A stretch of DNA of 28,218 nucleotides from assembly GCA_004151065.3 (NCBI GenBank), contig NWUY0305044838.1:1-28218 (forward strand). The letters are read 5' to 3'. The notes beneath the pieces are model-generated. The model was not told where the DNA came from and searched no databases. It worked only from the letters and a program-made list of their open reading frames with translations. The translations under genes and the position numbers were made by a program. Each line of letters begins with the position of its first letter. Positions within the stretch are counted from its first letter, which is position 1. The stretch is from Larix sibirica (lineage: Eukaryota > Streptophyta > Pinopsida > Pinales > Pinaceae). Below, in pieces: positions 18,513-28,170 of this stretch.

Positions 18513-19269
18513 GCTGTATCCACACTTTTTGATCTGATATGATAAATTTTTTATCCAACTACATTTAAGTGACATTTTTCTTTAATAAGAATTGCAATTA
18601 AAATGGTTACACTACTTATTGCTGCAACGAAGCTTACTTGGGGCGATAACTTTGAGCATTTGTATTACCTTTTTTGGTAAGCCTACTTGATTAGTTTATG
18701 TAGGGCAACTACCCTCTTTTGGATCGTCGGAACTGCCCGATGAATGAAGAATTACTGCCTTAACTTAATAGATTTTATTAAATAGGGGTGAGCACTTAGA
18801 CTACCACCTATGTCTACTTGCATTACTTTATGTCCCACAGCCACCAACGAAATGACTGGGCGTATTTTACTTAACCTTTCCAGGCGCAAAGGCCTTAACT
18901 TTTAGCATTCACGAGCGTTCAATAACACTTGCTTAATATAGTAGAGTAGATTGCACTATTAATCTTGTTGTCGGGCCGGGCTAAATGAGGTAGTTAGTTT
19001 ATGGAATCCATAGGTTCTAGGCATTTGATATTATCTGTAATAGTTTAGTTTAATTCATTACTGCCACACTTGACTTCGAAATGTATGATGATAGGATGGA
19101 TGTAAAGTTCCAAATAACCAAACCATATAAGTGCGTCGATGAGCGTGTTCCAGCCCCATAAAAGAAATCGTATTGCTACAAACTAGCAAGCAAATGAGAA
19201 GGTTTTGGAACTGGAGCCAACAACTCCACTTCTTGTTGCTTGGGCCAACCCAGAGCTCTCTCTATCTGC
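18513..19269. other. Gene-free stretch, nothing recognised
   Basis: No open frame, RNA gene or repeat array is supported. AGGGGTGAGCACTTAGA near 18784 resembles the GAGCGAGCACTT word near 17657. The sequence is otherwise unremarkable. Confidence 0.4.
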
Positions 19270-20520
19270 AAAAAAAATTTTAACTTCTTATAATAGAGAA
19301 GGAAAAGAGAACAAGAAGATACTCTATCAAGCCTTATTCTATGATTAATGATTTAGCCAACACGTGTGCTAATATTACCTTACTATAATTGATCAGTTTA
19401 TCTCCGTCTCTTATAGATCCCTTAGTAAAGAGCTTTTAAACTCCTATTTTTATTTAAGACTCCACTCCTATCTTCTACTTCCACTTCCACTACACAGTCT
19501 CACTTAATGATACATGCTATAGGAGGGAAGAAGAAAGGAATGCCTCTTCTAATTGTCTCATCCATGTTATGGCATTCTATTTTTATCCAATGTTCTTCCT
19601 GATGATTCTAGACTTTTAGTTAATGATCCCTCTTTCTTTATTGAGTTTGAATTTTACCCTTATTTCATCAAATGTTGTTGAGTTGATTATGAGGATTTAA
19701 CATTATCTCTTACAAGGTGTTGCTCAACCTATATTATATAGATGTTTATATACAAGTCACACATTCCAATTGTCATTGGTATGATTGCCATGAAACCATC
19801 CCTATTGGAATGATCATTTTGCTTTAATTGTTGGACTATACACCCCCATCACATTATTATTATTGATAAAACCTTATCCTCTATAACCTATACATCCTTA
19901 GATCCATTACATATGTGTTATCCGTTCTACTCTATTCTAACGAGTATAGTTCACCTTCCAAGGTAGAGTCTACATGATATCTAGTACCCTATCTTGTATG
20001 ATTATTGTGTTATTCCTCTAGTCTAGAATAGATAGGTAAATCCCCTCTTCATAGGTTTCACCTTCCTTTCGTCATACCCCAGGGTTGCTTAATGTTTGTT
20101 TATCTCGTGTCATTGACTGATCTTACACCCAAAACTTTATTTGGAGTTGCTCCTATTTTTATTGATGTATCCATCAACCCAATGGATCCACCTACTATTA
20201 TACTTTCAGTTTTTACACACGTAGTTGCTTAAGCAAACCAAGAGCCCAAGCTAGTTATAACACCTACATTCACTAAGGTCAAGGGTATAATTGACTCTAC
20301 CAAATCCTCATTGCTTCTTAACCTTTTCAACCTAAAAAATTAGTACACCTTGTAGGGGTCTCTATTGTAATAGTATTTTCACTTCGTGCCTTTTATTATT
20401 CCCTTCCACTCCCCAAGAATACCATCTTGTAAATGAAATTATATAAATAGTTTTCTTCTTTACTTAATAATTTCACTTAATATGGAAGTTTTTTCTAAGC
20501 ACAGATTCATTAGGGAGCAG
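19270..20520. other. A+T-rich, T-rich island without repeats or genes
   Basis: Composition shifts clearly here: the plus strand is T- and pyrimidine-rich, G is scarce, and the short-repeat words seen elsewhere are missing. GGAATGATCATTT occurs near 19807 and again near 20689. One plus-frame stretch around 19590-19690 reads without stop and is rich in F, D and E, but I recognise nothing. The island may be an inserted, decayed segment from nuclear or other DNA. No terminal repeats are visible to fix its ends. Confidence 0.4.
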
Positions 20521-21079
20521 CCTCAGTCAGACCCAACCTGCTAGAATCCAAGTGTCCCAAAATAGAAATGCAGGCCAGGCTACAAACATCATGGTTCTTC
20601 ATGATTTAATTCCTATACAAGCTTATTTTTTATTTATCTTAAAGATGATGCACCAAAAATAAAATTGTGTATGGAAACTTGCCTGATGGGAATGATCATT
20701 TGAGAACAATGGTGTCCTTATCTTCTCGTCCAGTGATGTGGGCAGTGTCTTCATTTGTCCTCCGGACCGCCTACCTCTATTGAAAGATGTTATCTATCAA
20801 GTGAATCAATCAAATTATTTGCTTGCGGAGCGTCCGTCCCACCCCCGAATTGCTTCTCGATGGCTCATTATTGTTACTTGCTGGATGGGATAATAAACAA
20901 TGGTTTGTAAACACCACCGTTAGGCGAGAACGTGCGGCGATAAAATGGCTAGATATTGAAACAACGACTGAGTCAACCGTGCCAAAAGAGGCAGGGCGGG
21001 GCGCGGTGCACGCAATGATCAATTTATTGAGGAGGAGCGAGCTTAACCTATGAGGAAACCGATCGAATCACCAAGAGCT
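20521..21079. other. Stretch with opposing 70- and 76-codon frames, no recognised gene
   Basis: Frames at 20823-21053 (plus) and 20810-21022 (minus) overlap almost fully, a common sign of shadow frames. The plus frame gives a leucine-rich head and a charged middle (VRRERAAIKW) that looks protein-like, but I cannot name it. GAGGAGCGAGCTTA at its end is shared with 17654. Confidence 0.2.
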
Positions 21080-21320
21080 ACATGTGTTGCCTTAAGCTGC
21101 TAAAAGCCTTCATAACCAGAATAAAAAAGTCCTATACCACCAAGCCCTTTTTTCCAGAAGCAGCCAGAAGCCCTTACCCTTTACCCTCTCACCTTTTGCC
21201 AAACAAGTCTACCAAGTCCAACATAAGGAAGCAGCCTGTAACCAGGAACTTATAGACAGAAGCCTTAAGCCATTAACACAAACCACAAGCCAGCCTCTCA
21301 CCACCAGCCTTATCTAACCC
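21080..21320 (+). repeat. AGCC-type degenerate array
   Basis: AAGCC, AGAAGCC, AGCCTT and CCAGCC words recur about a dozen times with no fixed period. TCACCTTTTGCC (21189-21200) and TCACCACCAGCC (21298-21309) are complemented exactly in the 12600-12790 array, and ACCACCAGCCT recurs at 25818. The strand is C+A rich. No frame of note is open. Confidence 0.6.
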
Positions 21321-21809
21321 AGGGATGGAATAATTGGGAGCAATAGAAAAAAAAGCCTAAACTAAAATAAGTTGATTCACAATGAGAGTAGCAGATTTTA
21401 GTCCAATCAATGTTGAGGGGAGTCCTATTGATGGATGTTGAAGAGCTGGATGATTTGTTTCTGCTCACCGGGAATATGAAATAGAAGACCTTATTAAACC
21501 TTACTTATACCTATTGCTTCAGTCAGGAATCAGAGGAGGATAGGCACTAGTCTATTAACCTCCTCCTACCTTCCTTGTTACTACACAAACTACCCACCTG
21601 CAATAAAATACCTGTCCCTAACTTTCATGAATCTTTCTGGGTACGGCACTTAGACAGAACCTTAAATTATTATATATTTTGTTGGGGGGGCCACCTATTT
21701 ATCATTACCATTAATAAATACCACCTGGACTTTATGACTTACTTTTGGATGGAAATGTCCCAACCCTTGCACTTGCTTCCCCACAAGTACGTTCCTGCAT
21801 TAATTCATT
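21321..21809. other. Gene-free stretch with one 113-codon frame of unknown value
   Basis: A plus-strand frame at 21575-21916 (113 codons) runs through a seven-G tract at 21684-21690, the palindrome at 21810 and another seven-G tract at 21833-21839. Its translation is rich in aromatic residues and histidine, with a possible short hydrophobic stretch, and matches nothing I know. Crossing such structures suggests it is not a selected gene. Confidence 0.25.
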
Positions 21810-21831
21810 TCGGTAGGGAATTCCCTACCGA
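21810..21831. repeat. Perfect 22-bp palindrome centred on GAATTC
   Basis: CGGTAGGGAATTCCCTACCG at 21811-21830 equals its own reverse complement, and the outer T (21810) and A (21831) extend it to 22 bp. There is no loop, so it would form a cruciform or a foldback. Seven G follow almost directly at 21833-21839. No gene end or known origin is next to it. It may be a recombination or replication product, or a dimer binding site; the function is unknown. Confidence 0.9.
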
Positions 21832-21962
21832 CGGGGGGGTTATTTATTGGCTGGCGCGAGGTGACCAACATCTTGATATAAGGAGTCCCACAGACGGTAC
21901 GGGACCGAGTGAGTGAGGCACAGACATAGGGTCATTCATTCATTGCTTACATACCGTCGTCG

Positions 21963-21998
21963 AGGTAGGAACATTCTGTTGTTCCGTAGCTGTAAGTG
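21963..21998 (-). repeat. CGGAAC hairpin element, copy 3 (inverted)
   Basis: On the minus strand this opens CACTTACAGCTACGGAACAA and ends TGTTCCTACCT, matching copies at 13220 and 14488. GGAACA and TGTTCC form a six-base stem. Just beyond it on the plus strand, a 7-bp repeat ATAGGTT occupies 22009-22028 with about 2.7 copies, followed by GTTCGAGGTTCTAG, whose complement resembles the word before copy 2. Confidence 0.7.
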
Positions 21999-22065
21999 AT
22001 TTCGAGGTATAGGTTATAGGTTATAGTTCGAGGTTCTAGGCCCTTCTTAAGATTTGACCTCATGT

Positions 22066-22118
22066 GGATCACCACCTGGCAATCATAGGGACACTACCTG
22101 AAAGTGTAGATTTTCAGT
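22066..22118 (-). repeat. Dispersed repeat, partner of 11319-11370
   Basis: GGATCACCACCTGGCAATCA opens a 53-base block aligning with 11319-11370 at roughly 70 percent identity. The frame that is open at 11.3 kb is broken here by a stop and a one-base indel. Confidence 0.5.
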
Positions 22119-22337
22119 GAATAGAATAAAATCCATTTCATTGTTCTGATAGTATTGGCCTCCTAAAAATAGCGATTTGATTATACGAAACTAGTGAATG
22201 AGTCTGTTTTATAGAACCGGTATCAAATCCAAGTAACCAATCCAAGTGGAATACGCAGTTGAGTATTCCGGGATCCAAGGCGAGTAGCCAAATATATAAA
22301 TAAAGCGTAGTATCAAAAGCAAGCTATGACCGGCTTA

Positions 22338-22517
22338 CAATGATCGTGACTATAGGCTATGAGCGATGACCCAATGGCACTGACTAGCTGCAATGACTAG
22401 TCCTCCTGGCTCTGACTGGTGCTTATGGGCAATGATCTACAATGCTTGACTATGCCCGGCTGGCAATGACCTTATGTCGAGGACAACTGAAAAGGACTAC
22501 CGTGTCTTGGCGATGAC
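22338..22517 (+). repeat. CAATGAC / GATGAC short-unit cluster
   Basis: CAATGA or close forms stand near 22338, 22363 (CGATGAC), 22371, 22391, 22430, 22440, 22463 and 22511. Many are followed by C or by CTA. TGACT and GGCTATGA/GGCTATGAC words fill the gaps. TATGGGCAATGATCTA near 22425 nearly equals TATGGGCAATGACCTA near the window end. The cluster at 8295-8349 is the inverted relative. Confidence 0.65.
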
Positions 22518-22529
22518 AACGTGTATATA

Positions 22530-22905
22530 ATTTAGAATGGCTATAGGCTATGACCGTGTCTCTATCCCTTCCTTCCCTGTTGTAGTTCAGGTCTATTGCC
22601 GTAGGAGTAGGTGGACTTGGTGGGGCCTGGGCGTCATTCCTTGGCCACTTCGCAGCGATCTCCCCTGCATAGAGGGGGGGCCTGCAACCTCGGCTTCATC
22701 TTCCTTATCCCCTCCTTATCAGCTGACTTCATCAGCCTGTCAGCCTTCTCGCTGATCCGTTGTTCCCCTTCCCCTCCCAGTTGTCTTTGGTCGTTGGCGT
22801 GCATTCTATTCTATTTTTTCATTCCTTTTCCTGCTTGCCTGATAGATAACTTTACCCCTCCTGATTTATTATCTCGATACCTCCCTGGGTGGGATATGAT
22901 CTGAT
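22530..22905 (+). other. C+T-rich stretch with a hydrophobic 97-codon frame
   Basis: The plus strand is pyrimidine-rich, so its frames translate to Leu, Ser, Pro and Phe. One frame (22611-22904) has a hydrophobic core around residues 60-80 (SLACILFYFFIPF) that could span a membrane if made. A second, overlapping frame runs 22537-22755. Neither resembles a protein I know, and base skew alone explains the hydrophobicity. Confidence 0.15.
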
Positions 22906-24104
22906 CTATCGAACTGATATATTATCGATTTAGATATACCCTACAGATTTTGAACTGCCCAATTGCTGATCTCCCGATTGAGGGATCTATACCTCCAAGA
23001 GCTTGCGGCCTACACAATCCACTAAGATTGATCGTGGCTTAACGCTCAGATCGACAAAAAATAAGAGCAAGCAGCACCAATTTCTTTTTAGATTGAAAGA
23101 TTTCTTTATTGGTAGGATTTATGAGGAGTAGAAGGAGCTGAAGCAGGGGTTTTACCCAGACAAGAGTCAACCGAACCACCGATTGAACCATCCCACCCTG
23201 GGCACCCTTAGTTGCACAGACAGATCACCCGTCCACACACCCCTTGCCATCTCGTGAAACAGTGAAACCGTCGACAGCGAGTACACCCATGATTGATTGA
23301 TTGAGATATTTATTGAAGGCCTACCTAGTTAGATCGCGAACATCCGAGCCTAGTTGGAGCGAGCACCGAACCTTTTACTTTATTACTTGAATGCTCAGTA
23401 AAGTGGTGGGTGGGATGGGTGTCCCCCCCGCCCCAGAGGTGTGGGAGCAAGAATAATTGCACTTTGCTAAGGGTCAGTTTTATTTATTTGCTTCACCCCA
23501 AAATAGTTGGGGGAGCAACTGCTGATCGATCGAATGCTACCTTGTACGTATCGATTTTGCTTCCCGCCTAATATCTTCTTTCGATCTATGCCTGAGAGAT
23601 ATTCTCGCTGCCGCCTGCCTTCGAACTTATCTCTATCTGCCTGATATACACTACCTGCCTGGATATAAATTTAGACACTTATCTTTATTCTTGCCCGTCG
23701 TCGATCTATCCTCCTTAGATCTGATCTCTGCCTTCGATATCGACCTTGCGAACCGGAGAACTGAGATTGAACTATTGCTGCCTGTTTCGATCTTGCAAAC
23801 TGAAGACGATAAGCTTTATGACTTCGGAGATTGACTAACCCGTCACCAACACTACGAGCACACAGAAATAACATGGGACGCTTCGCTTCTGTAAGTTTTT
23901 TTAATCCCCCCTAGTTAGGGGAGCGAGGTGCGGGACTAAAGGAGCAAATCCTTCCACCCGAGATATGATCGATTGAGAACTCGCCGAGATAGATCTATTA
24001 CCCGGATCTATTGACCCGAGATATTGAATCTTGATGATATCTGGCCGGATATAAATTTATACCCCGATCTCTTTACCTGCGAACTGGATACGATAAACTT
24101 GACC
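22906..24104. repeat. Degenerate GATC / CGAGATAT repeat zone
   Basis: GATCTAT, GATCGAT, CGATAT and GAGATA words recur through the zone. A 25-nt block at 23792-23816 matches 24076-24100 at 20 of 25 positions (TGCxAACTG, ACGATAA). GGATATAAATTTA is exact at 23661-23673 and 24047-24059. CCCGAGATAT stands near 23958 and 24015. ATTGAGATATTTATTG at 23300-23315 matches 7570-7585. A run of seven C lies at 23423-23429. The 67-codon minus frame (23671-23874) carries R/D-rich words from the repeats and is not a credible gene. Confidence 0.55.
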
Positions 24105-24710
24105 GCTGCTGGAATAATCACCCCGGACAGGATAGTAGTATAAAAACAAAGCGGCGCGCTTACTTACGTTATTATTACTGTAGAAATATATTTGGTATTA
24201 CTTAATTGGGTGGCTGCGGCGGCTGAGACAAGAATCAAAATAGCGGGCGGGATGCTCCTGGATATATTTATGACTAGCTGCTTGCTGGGAGAATAAAAAA
24301 ACCCGGCGAGTCAGATATATAACCTATTCTCTTTTATTAAAGCTATATTCTATATATTGATAACTTAAAGAATCTATCTACAAATATTGCTCTATTCGTT
24401 CTTAGAGATCTGTCTTCACTGTGTTCCTTAGGATAAGCTTAAGGTCATATTGAAAGTTTCATACTGCCTACTTACTGGTTCATGCTTAAAAAAAGCATAA
24501 TAAATGTTCTATTTTACTGACTGCTTTTCAGAACATCCTCTCTGTCTTATTCCCGCTTCGCGCTCCACTCAAGTGGGGTAGGAGCCCCCCGTTCTTTGCT
24601 TTTCCGGGCCTCACCCCAAACGATGGCTGTTATCCGTCCGGTAAATTTTCATATTGGTATGTTTCTCTGTAGGTCTATCATATCATAAAGTGAAGGGGTA
24701 TAAGTTGAAA
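24105..24710. other. Gene-free stretch, nothing recognised
   Basis: No gene, RNA or clear array. An A+T-rich patch lies near 24310-24390. A possible short inverted repeat (GCTTAAAAAAAGC) is at 24483-24495. Confidence 0.4.
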
Positions 24711-24886
24711 GGGTAATGGTGGATGCGTTAATTTTTTATATGCGTGGCTTGAATGTTTTACTGGGGGATGCATATGGGGAATGGGGTATGCAGGCGAATT
24801 GGGTAATGAAAATGCAAACTGGGCAGGCTAACTGAAAGGGTAATGGATAATTTGCTAGTGGTAATGCGGGCGTATTGGGGAATGCA
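24711..24886 (+). repeat. GGGTAATG / GGGGAATGC degenerate array
   Basis: GGGTAATGG or GGGGAATG forms stand at 24711, 24776, 24801, 24838, 24860 and 24877, many followed by GATGC, TATGC or AATGC. GCGTATTGGGG and GCGAATTGGG are further shared words. Spacing is 17-65 bases. It is G-rich and nearly C-free on the plus strand. No frame or gene is implied. Confidence 0.65.
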
Positions 24887-24889
24887 ATA

Positions 24890-25229
24890 ATGCAAATAGA
24901 ACTTCAATTAGGAATCTTTTTTTTATGAGTATGAGCTCTTATTTTTACCTAGCGGGCTTTACCTTGTTCGACAGAAATAGTATTGACCGGGCGGGCGGGG
25001 GTACTGGCATCCTCAATAAACAGCTATTAATCAGGGATCTCATCCTAACCCATAACACAACATGTCAATCTTTTAGATGGATCATCATAACCCAGTACAA
25101 CCCGTTTGTGAGTTTTAGATGGGGCACTAGGAGGTACTGATTAGGTTTTTCACCTATAAAAGAGGCCTATAAAAGGAAGCCTTCAAAGGAGGTTCAAACC
25201 AAGCCTTACAGTTTAGACCTAACTAAGAG
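24890..25229. other. Gene-free stretch with loose AAAAGAGGCCT words
   Basis: A 71-codon plus frame (24925-25140) has no recognised motif. From 25155 to 25215, TATAAAAGAGGCC, TATAAAAGGAAGCC and CAAAGGAGG recur, a loose purine-rich repeat leading into the 13-bp repeat that follows. Confidence 0.4.
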
Positions 25230-25230
25230 C

Positions 25231-25256
25231 GCCTAACAAAGAGGCCTAACAAAGAA
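25231..25256 (+). repeat. 13-bp tandem repeat GCCTAACAAAGAG, 2 copies
   Basis: GCCTAACAAAGAG stands at about 25231-25243 and recurs immediately as GCCTAACAAAGAA. A related GACCTAACTAAGAG precedes them, giving three eroding units. Confidence 0.75.
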
Positions 25257-25794
25257 AGAAGAGGGCCCACCAAAAGCTTTATTGTTTCCACCTACCACGG
25301 AGATTAATGAATGGATTAAACACCTACCCGCAAAGGGAGATGAAAGAGTGCTTATAAATCTTGCTTGCCCAAAAAGGCATCCCAGCTGGTTCCTATACCA
25401 AACAAAACTGAATCGTTATTGCTTTAATCCAAAGGGGAGGGCTAACGCAAGATCCCCATGATAAGATGATGGCTAAGATCCCCTTTGATTGCTCTAATGC
25501 CCACATGACACGAGAGGAGAGCAAGGAGACGACGAGGTTCAAATACATCCCGCCCCATGAGTCCCCTACGGGAGAGAGGTTAGTTAGTAAGATAGTTTTC
25601 CGGTCACATAAAGCATGAATGGAGTCCGTGGAAGAGCCATCGACCACTTGCACGAGGACTGAGATAATAGGCTTGTACTTTCGGTTTTGCCAGATGCCTT
25701 TAACCGGGGGCGGGAAGGAGCCTCGAACCTATCAACATATGCCATTCATTTAACAGACGGGAGCCTATAAACAGATAGATGTTTTTTCACCGTT
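25257..25794. other. Gene-free stretch; opposing 68- and 86-codon frames
   Basis: A minus frame (25393-25653, 86 codons) and a plus frame open 25412-25618 (68 codons) overlap. The plus frame reads with a mixed, protein-like composition, for example DKMMAKIPFDCSN and HESPTGERLVSK, but I cannot place it in a family. At most one can be real, and either may be chance. Confidence 0.2.
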
Positions 25795-25890
25795 AGCCAC
25801 CTTCAACTTTAGCCTAGACCACCAGCCTAAGCCCGACAGAAAGAAGCCAGAGTAATTAGGCCTCTCATCTTTAGCCTCCAGCCTTTTGCC
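25795..25890 (+). repeat. AGCC-type patch
   Basis: TTAGCC, AGCCT and CCAGCC words repeat about eight times, including TTTAGCCTAGACC, ACCACCAGCCT (25818) and CCAGCCTTTTGCC. This matches the words of the 21080-21320 array and, inverted, those at 12600-12790. Confidence 0.55.
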
Positions 25891-26462
25891 AGTCGATTTC
25901 GTACATGCTTTTACTTGTGTTGATTCACTATGAGAGGAGCAGAGCATGGAGGAGCAGATAGGTGCAAAACTTTGATTGATTCAAGCAGTGAACAAAGGAA
26001 GGTTATGTACAGTGAATGAAGGACGATGTGCATGGGATAGGACTAAGAGGTACCTTCACAACAGGAGAGATCTAATACAGACGCACATCTCCTTGAACAG
26101 TCATTTATACATTCATTTATACAGTGCCCTGAAGAATACAAGGTTATACCCTACCATTCTTACCCGCCTCATGACCAATGGCACGTTTGCGTTAAGTACT
26201 GAGCAGAGCCACCATTCATAAGCAGCAGCATTCATTGGCACTAATGCGGTAAGGGATTTATCTAATTCTCAGCTTGTTAACCCTGACGCTTTATGACCTG
26301 TGAAGCCTTACCTACGAGCCTACTATTGTCTACCCCCATTTGCCCTACTATTGCTATTGCCTACATAAATACTATTGCCCTCCCACTTCCTCAGTTAGTT
26401 GTTGCTTTCATCCTCCTTCCTTTTATAAACCCTATCTTGGAAGTTGTGTATTGCTGCCAGGT
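25891..26462. other. Gene-free stretch, nothing recognised
   Basis: An 81-codon plus frame (25976-26221) shows no motif. CATTTATACA occurs twice near 26101-26121 (ATTTATACATTCATTTATACA). Confidence 0.4.
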
Positions 26463-26590
26463 CAACTGCTCTTGGAACTGATCCTGGAAATTATTGAAAT
26501 GCTGGTTATGCTTCTACTGGTGGTTATGCTGCTTCTTCAACTGCTCACGGGAATACTTTTTGAACTGCTGGTTCTGCCTCCTTCGCTGCT
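26463..26590 (+). repeat. CTGGTTATGCT / CAACTGCTC repeat patch, hydrophobic frame
   Basis: CAACTGCTC stands at 26463-26471 and 26538-26546; TGGTTATGCT at 26503-26512 and 26521-26530; GAACTGCTGGTTCTGC near 26562. The plus frame 26340-26672 (110 codons) reads the CTG/CTT/GTT-rich patch as an almost unbroken Leu/Val/Ile stretch over roughly residues 38-95, long enough for two membrane spans. No family is recognised, and repeat plus codon bias explains the hydrophobicity. Confidence 0.45.
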
Positions 26591-28170
26591 GGTCATTTTT
26601 TTATATGTAATAATCTTTTCTTTGTTCTCTCGCTACCGAATCAATCAAAGTTTCCATGGTGTTGTGAGATGAGATAGGTCGTAACGTATTGAAAGCTAGT
26701 AAGTAATATGATATGGTAAAAACATATTTACACAATCCATATCTATCTCTGCCAGCCTATAGATCCCATCCATTTCAAAATAGCTATCTACATGAAGATT
26801 GAGTCATTTCCGGTGGGGTGGTAATGCTAAAAAAGGACTAGACTTATAGATAGTGAGTTTATTCTCTGACTGAGCTAGGAGTCGAGTATCTACTAGGAAA
26901 GAGCTCGGGGAGGCATACGTAGCTCCTACGGTGTGCATAGTATGCGAGGTTATAGGCCCCTGCAGCAGATGTAAGCCCATGGAGAATAAAGCGGGCATGG
27001 TGCGCCTTCATATAGAAGGCATGCGTGGGATGTGTCTCGACCAGCAATAAATAGAGCTTTAAAGGGTCTATATAATATATATATATCTTATATAAATATA
27101 TCTTGGCTGCCTCGAAGCATGCCACCGGTAGATCAGTTAAAAGGTTGACCACTCTCTGTGGTATTGTCCTGGCAAAGCAAAGGTGCTCTTGAAAGGTGGT
27201 AGAAGGGCTGTAGCTGGTAAGGCGTCCCTGGAAGTAAAGCTGTGTAAGCATACTGTAGTAGGTAACCCTGGTGTGTTTAAGGTCAGTTCAGTGGAGTAAG
27301 GTTACTGAGAGTGAGCTGTGTCTGCCCGGGGGAAGGTTGTAACCTAATAGAAGGGCTTGCTGTAGATAATAAATCTGGCAGTTCCCGATATCTGCCTGCT
27401 GAAGTTCCAAGGATATCCGCTAAAGGTTATGGGAGTAATTCATAGGGCAGTCACGATCCGAGTATCCCCGGTTAACATAAAGTAAAACCAGTAGGCAGAG
27501 TCCTAGCAAAGGTCTAAGTGCTAACCCACCCACTCAAGCAAGCCGTCGTAAAGTTAATCGTCGTCAGATCGCAAGATCTTCGATCTAAGGCAAGCAGCAA
27601 GATAGATAGCAGGTAGGTGGAGCTGGTGGGCTGAAGGTTGACTGTGGACTTCACAAAGCTGTTGGAAACATGGGGCGGGTTGAACTGCAGACCACCTACT
27701 CCCGCATCTTCTGTTGGCTGTAAATCCGATAAAAAAGAAAATAAATAAAATAAATAGGTTGGCAGAATCCTAATAATTCTCTTCCAACTTATCCTAATAT
27801 CTCGGTTAGCAGAAGACTCATAAGCCAGCTCCTCTTCTTGTCCTCCTTCATTGGTTTTTGAAACTCAGCAGACTCTCCTCCTCAAACTCCTCATCGAGTT
27901 GGATCCAATCAATCATCGACTTACTCGCATTGTTTGTTGGCGGCGTGTGACCTGTCTGTGTCACGAGATGGATGCAATGGATGCGTTGGGAGGGTGAACC
28001 GTGGATTTCAGACGAACTAAAGCGAGTAGCTAAGGTACGCTTATAAGGTAAGTGAAGTAATAAGGTATCAAGAAGGTGGTAACGGCGTGATAACTGAAAC
28101 ATGGAACTTTTCTTACAAAGTAAAAGTGAACATAAACATGCAAGTATAAGATGTTAATGCTCTTCGGTAT
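26591..28170. other. Gene-free stretch, including the longest frame in the window
   Basis: The longest frame (26859-27251 minus, 130 codons) crosses an alternating TA tract at 27070-27110, giving Tyr/Ile-rich peptide. Its composition is otherwise generic and matches no family. GGTAACC, AAGGTTAC and AAGGTTGTAACC words recur loosely at 27260-27345. The minus frame 27848-28102 (84 codons) shows no motif. Confidence 0.4.

Noticed and set aside
19807-20701. GGAATGATCATTT at 19807 and 20689 as terminal repeats of an insertion
   Set aside because: The match is only about 13 bases, the flanks do not align, and chance cannot be excluded.
27070-27110. Alternating TA tract as an origin of replication
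   Set aside because: Simple TA runs are common and no accompanying binding sites or skew change are seen.
26859-27251. Longest open frame, 130 codons on the minus strand, as a gene
   Set aside because: It crosses an alternating TA tract, has no recognised domain, and its length is near chance expectation for the window.
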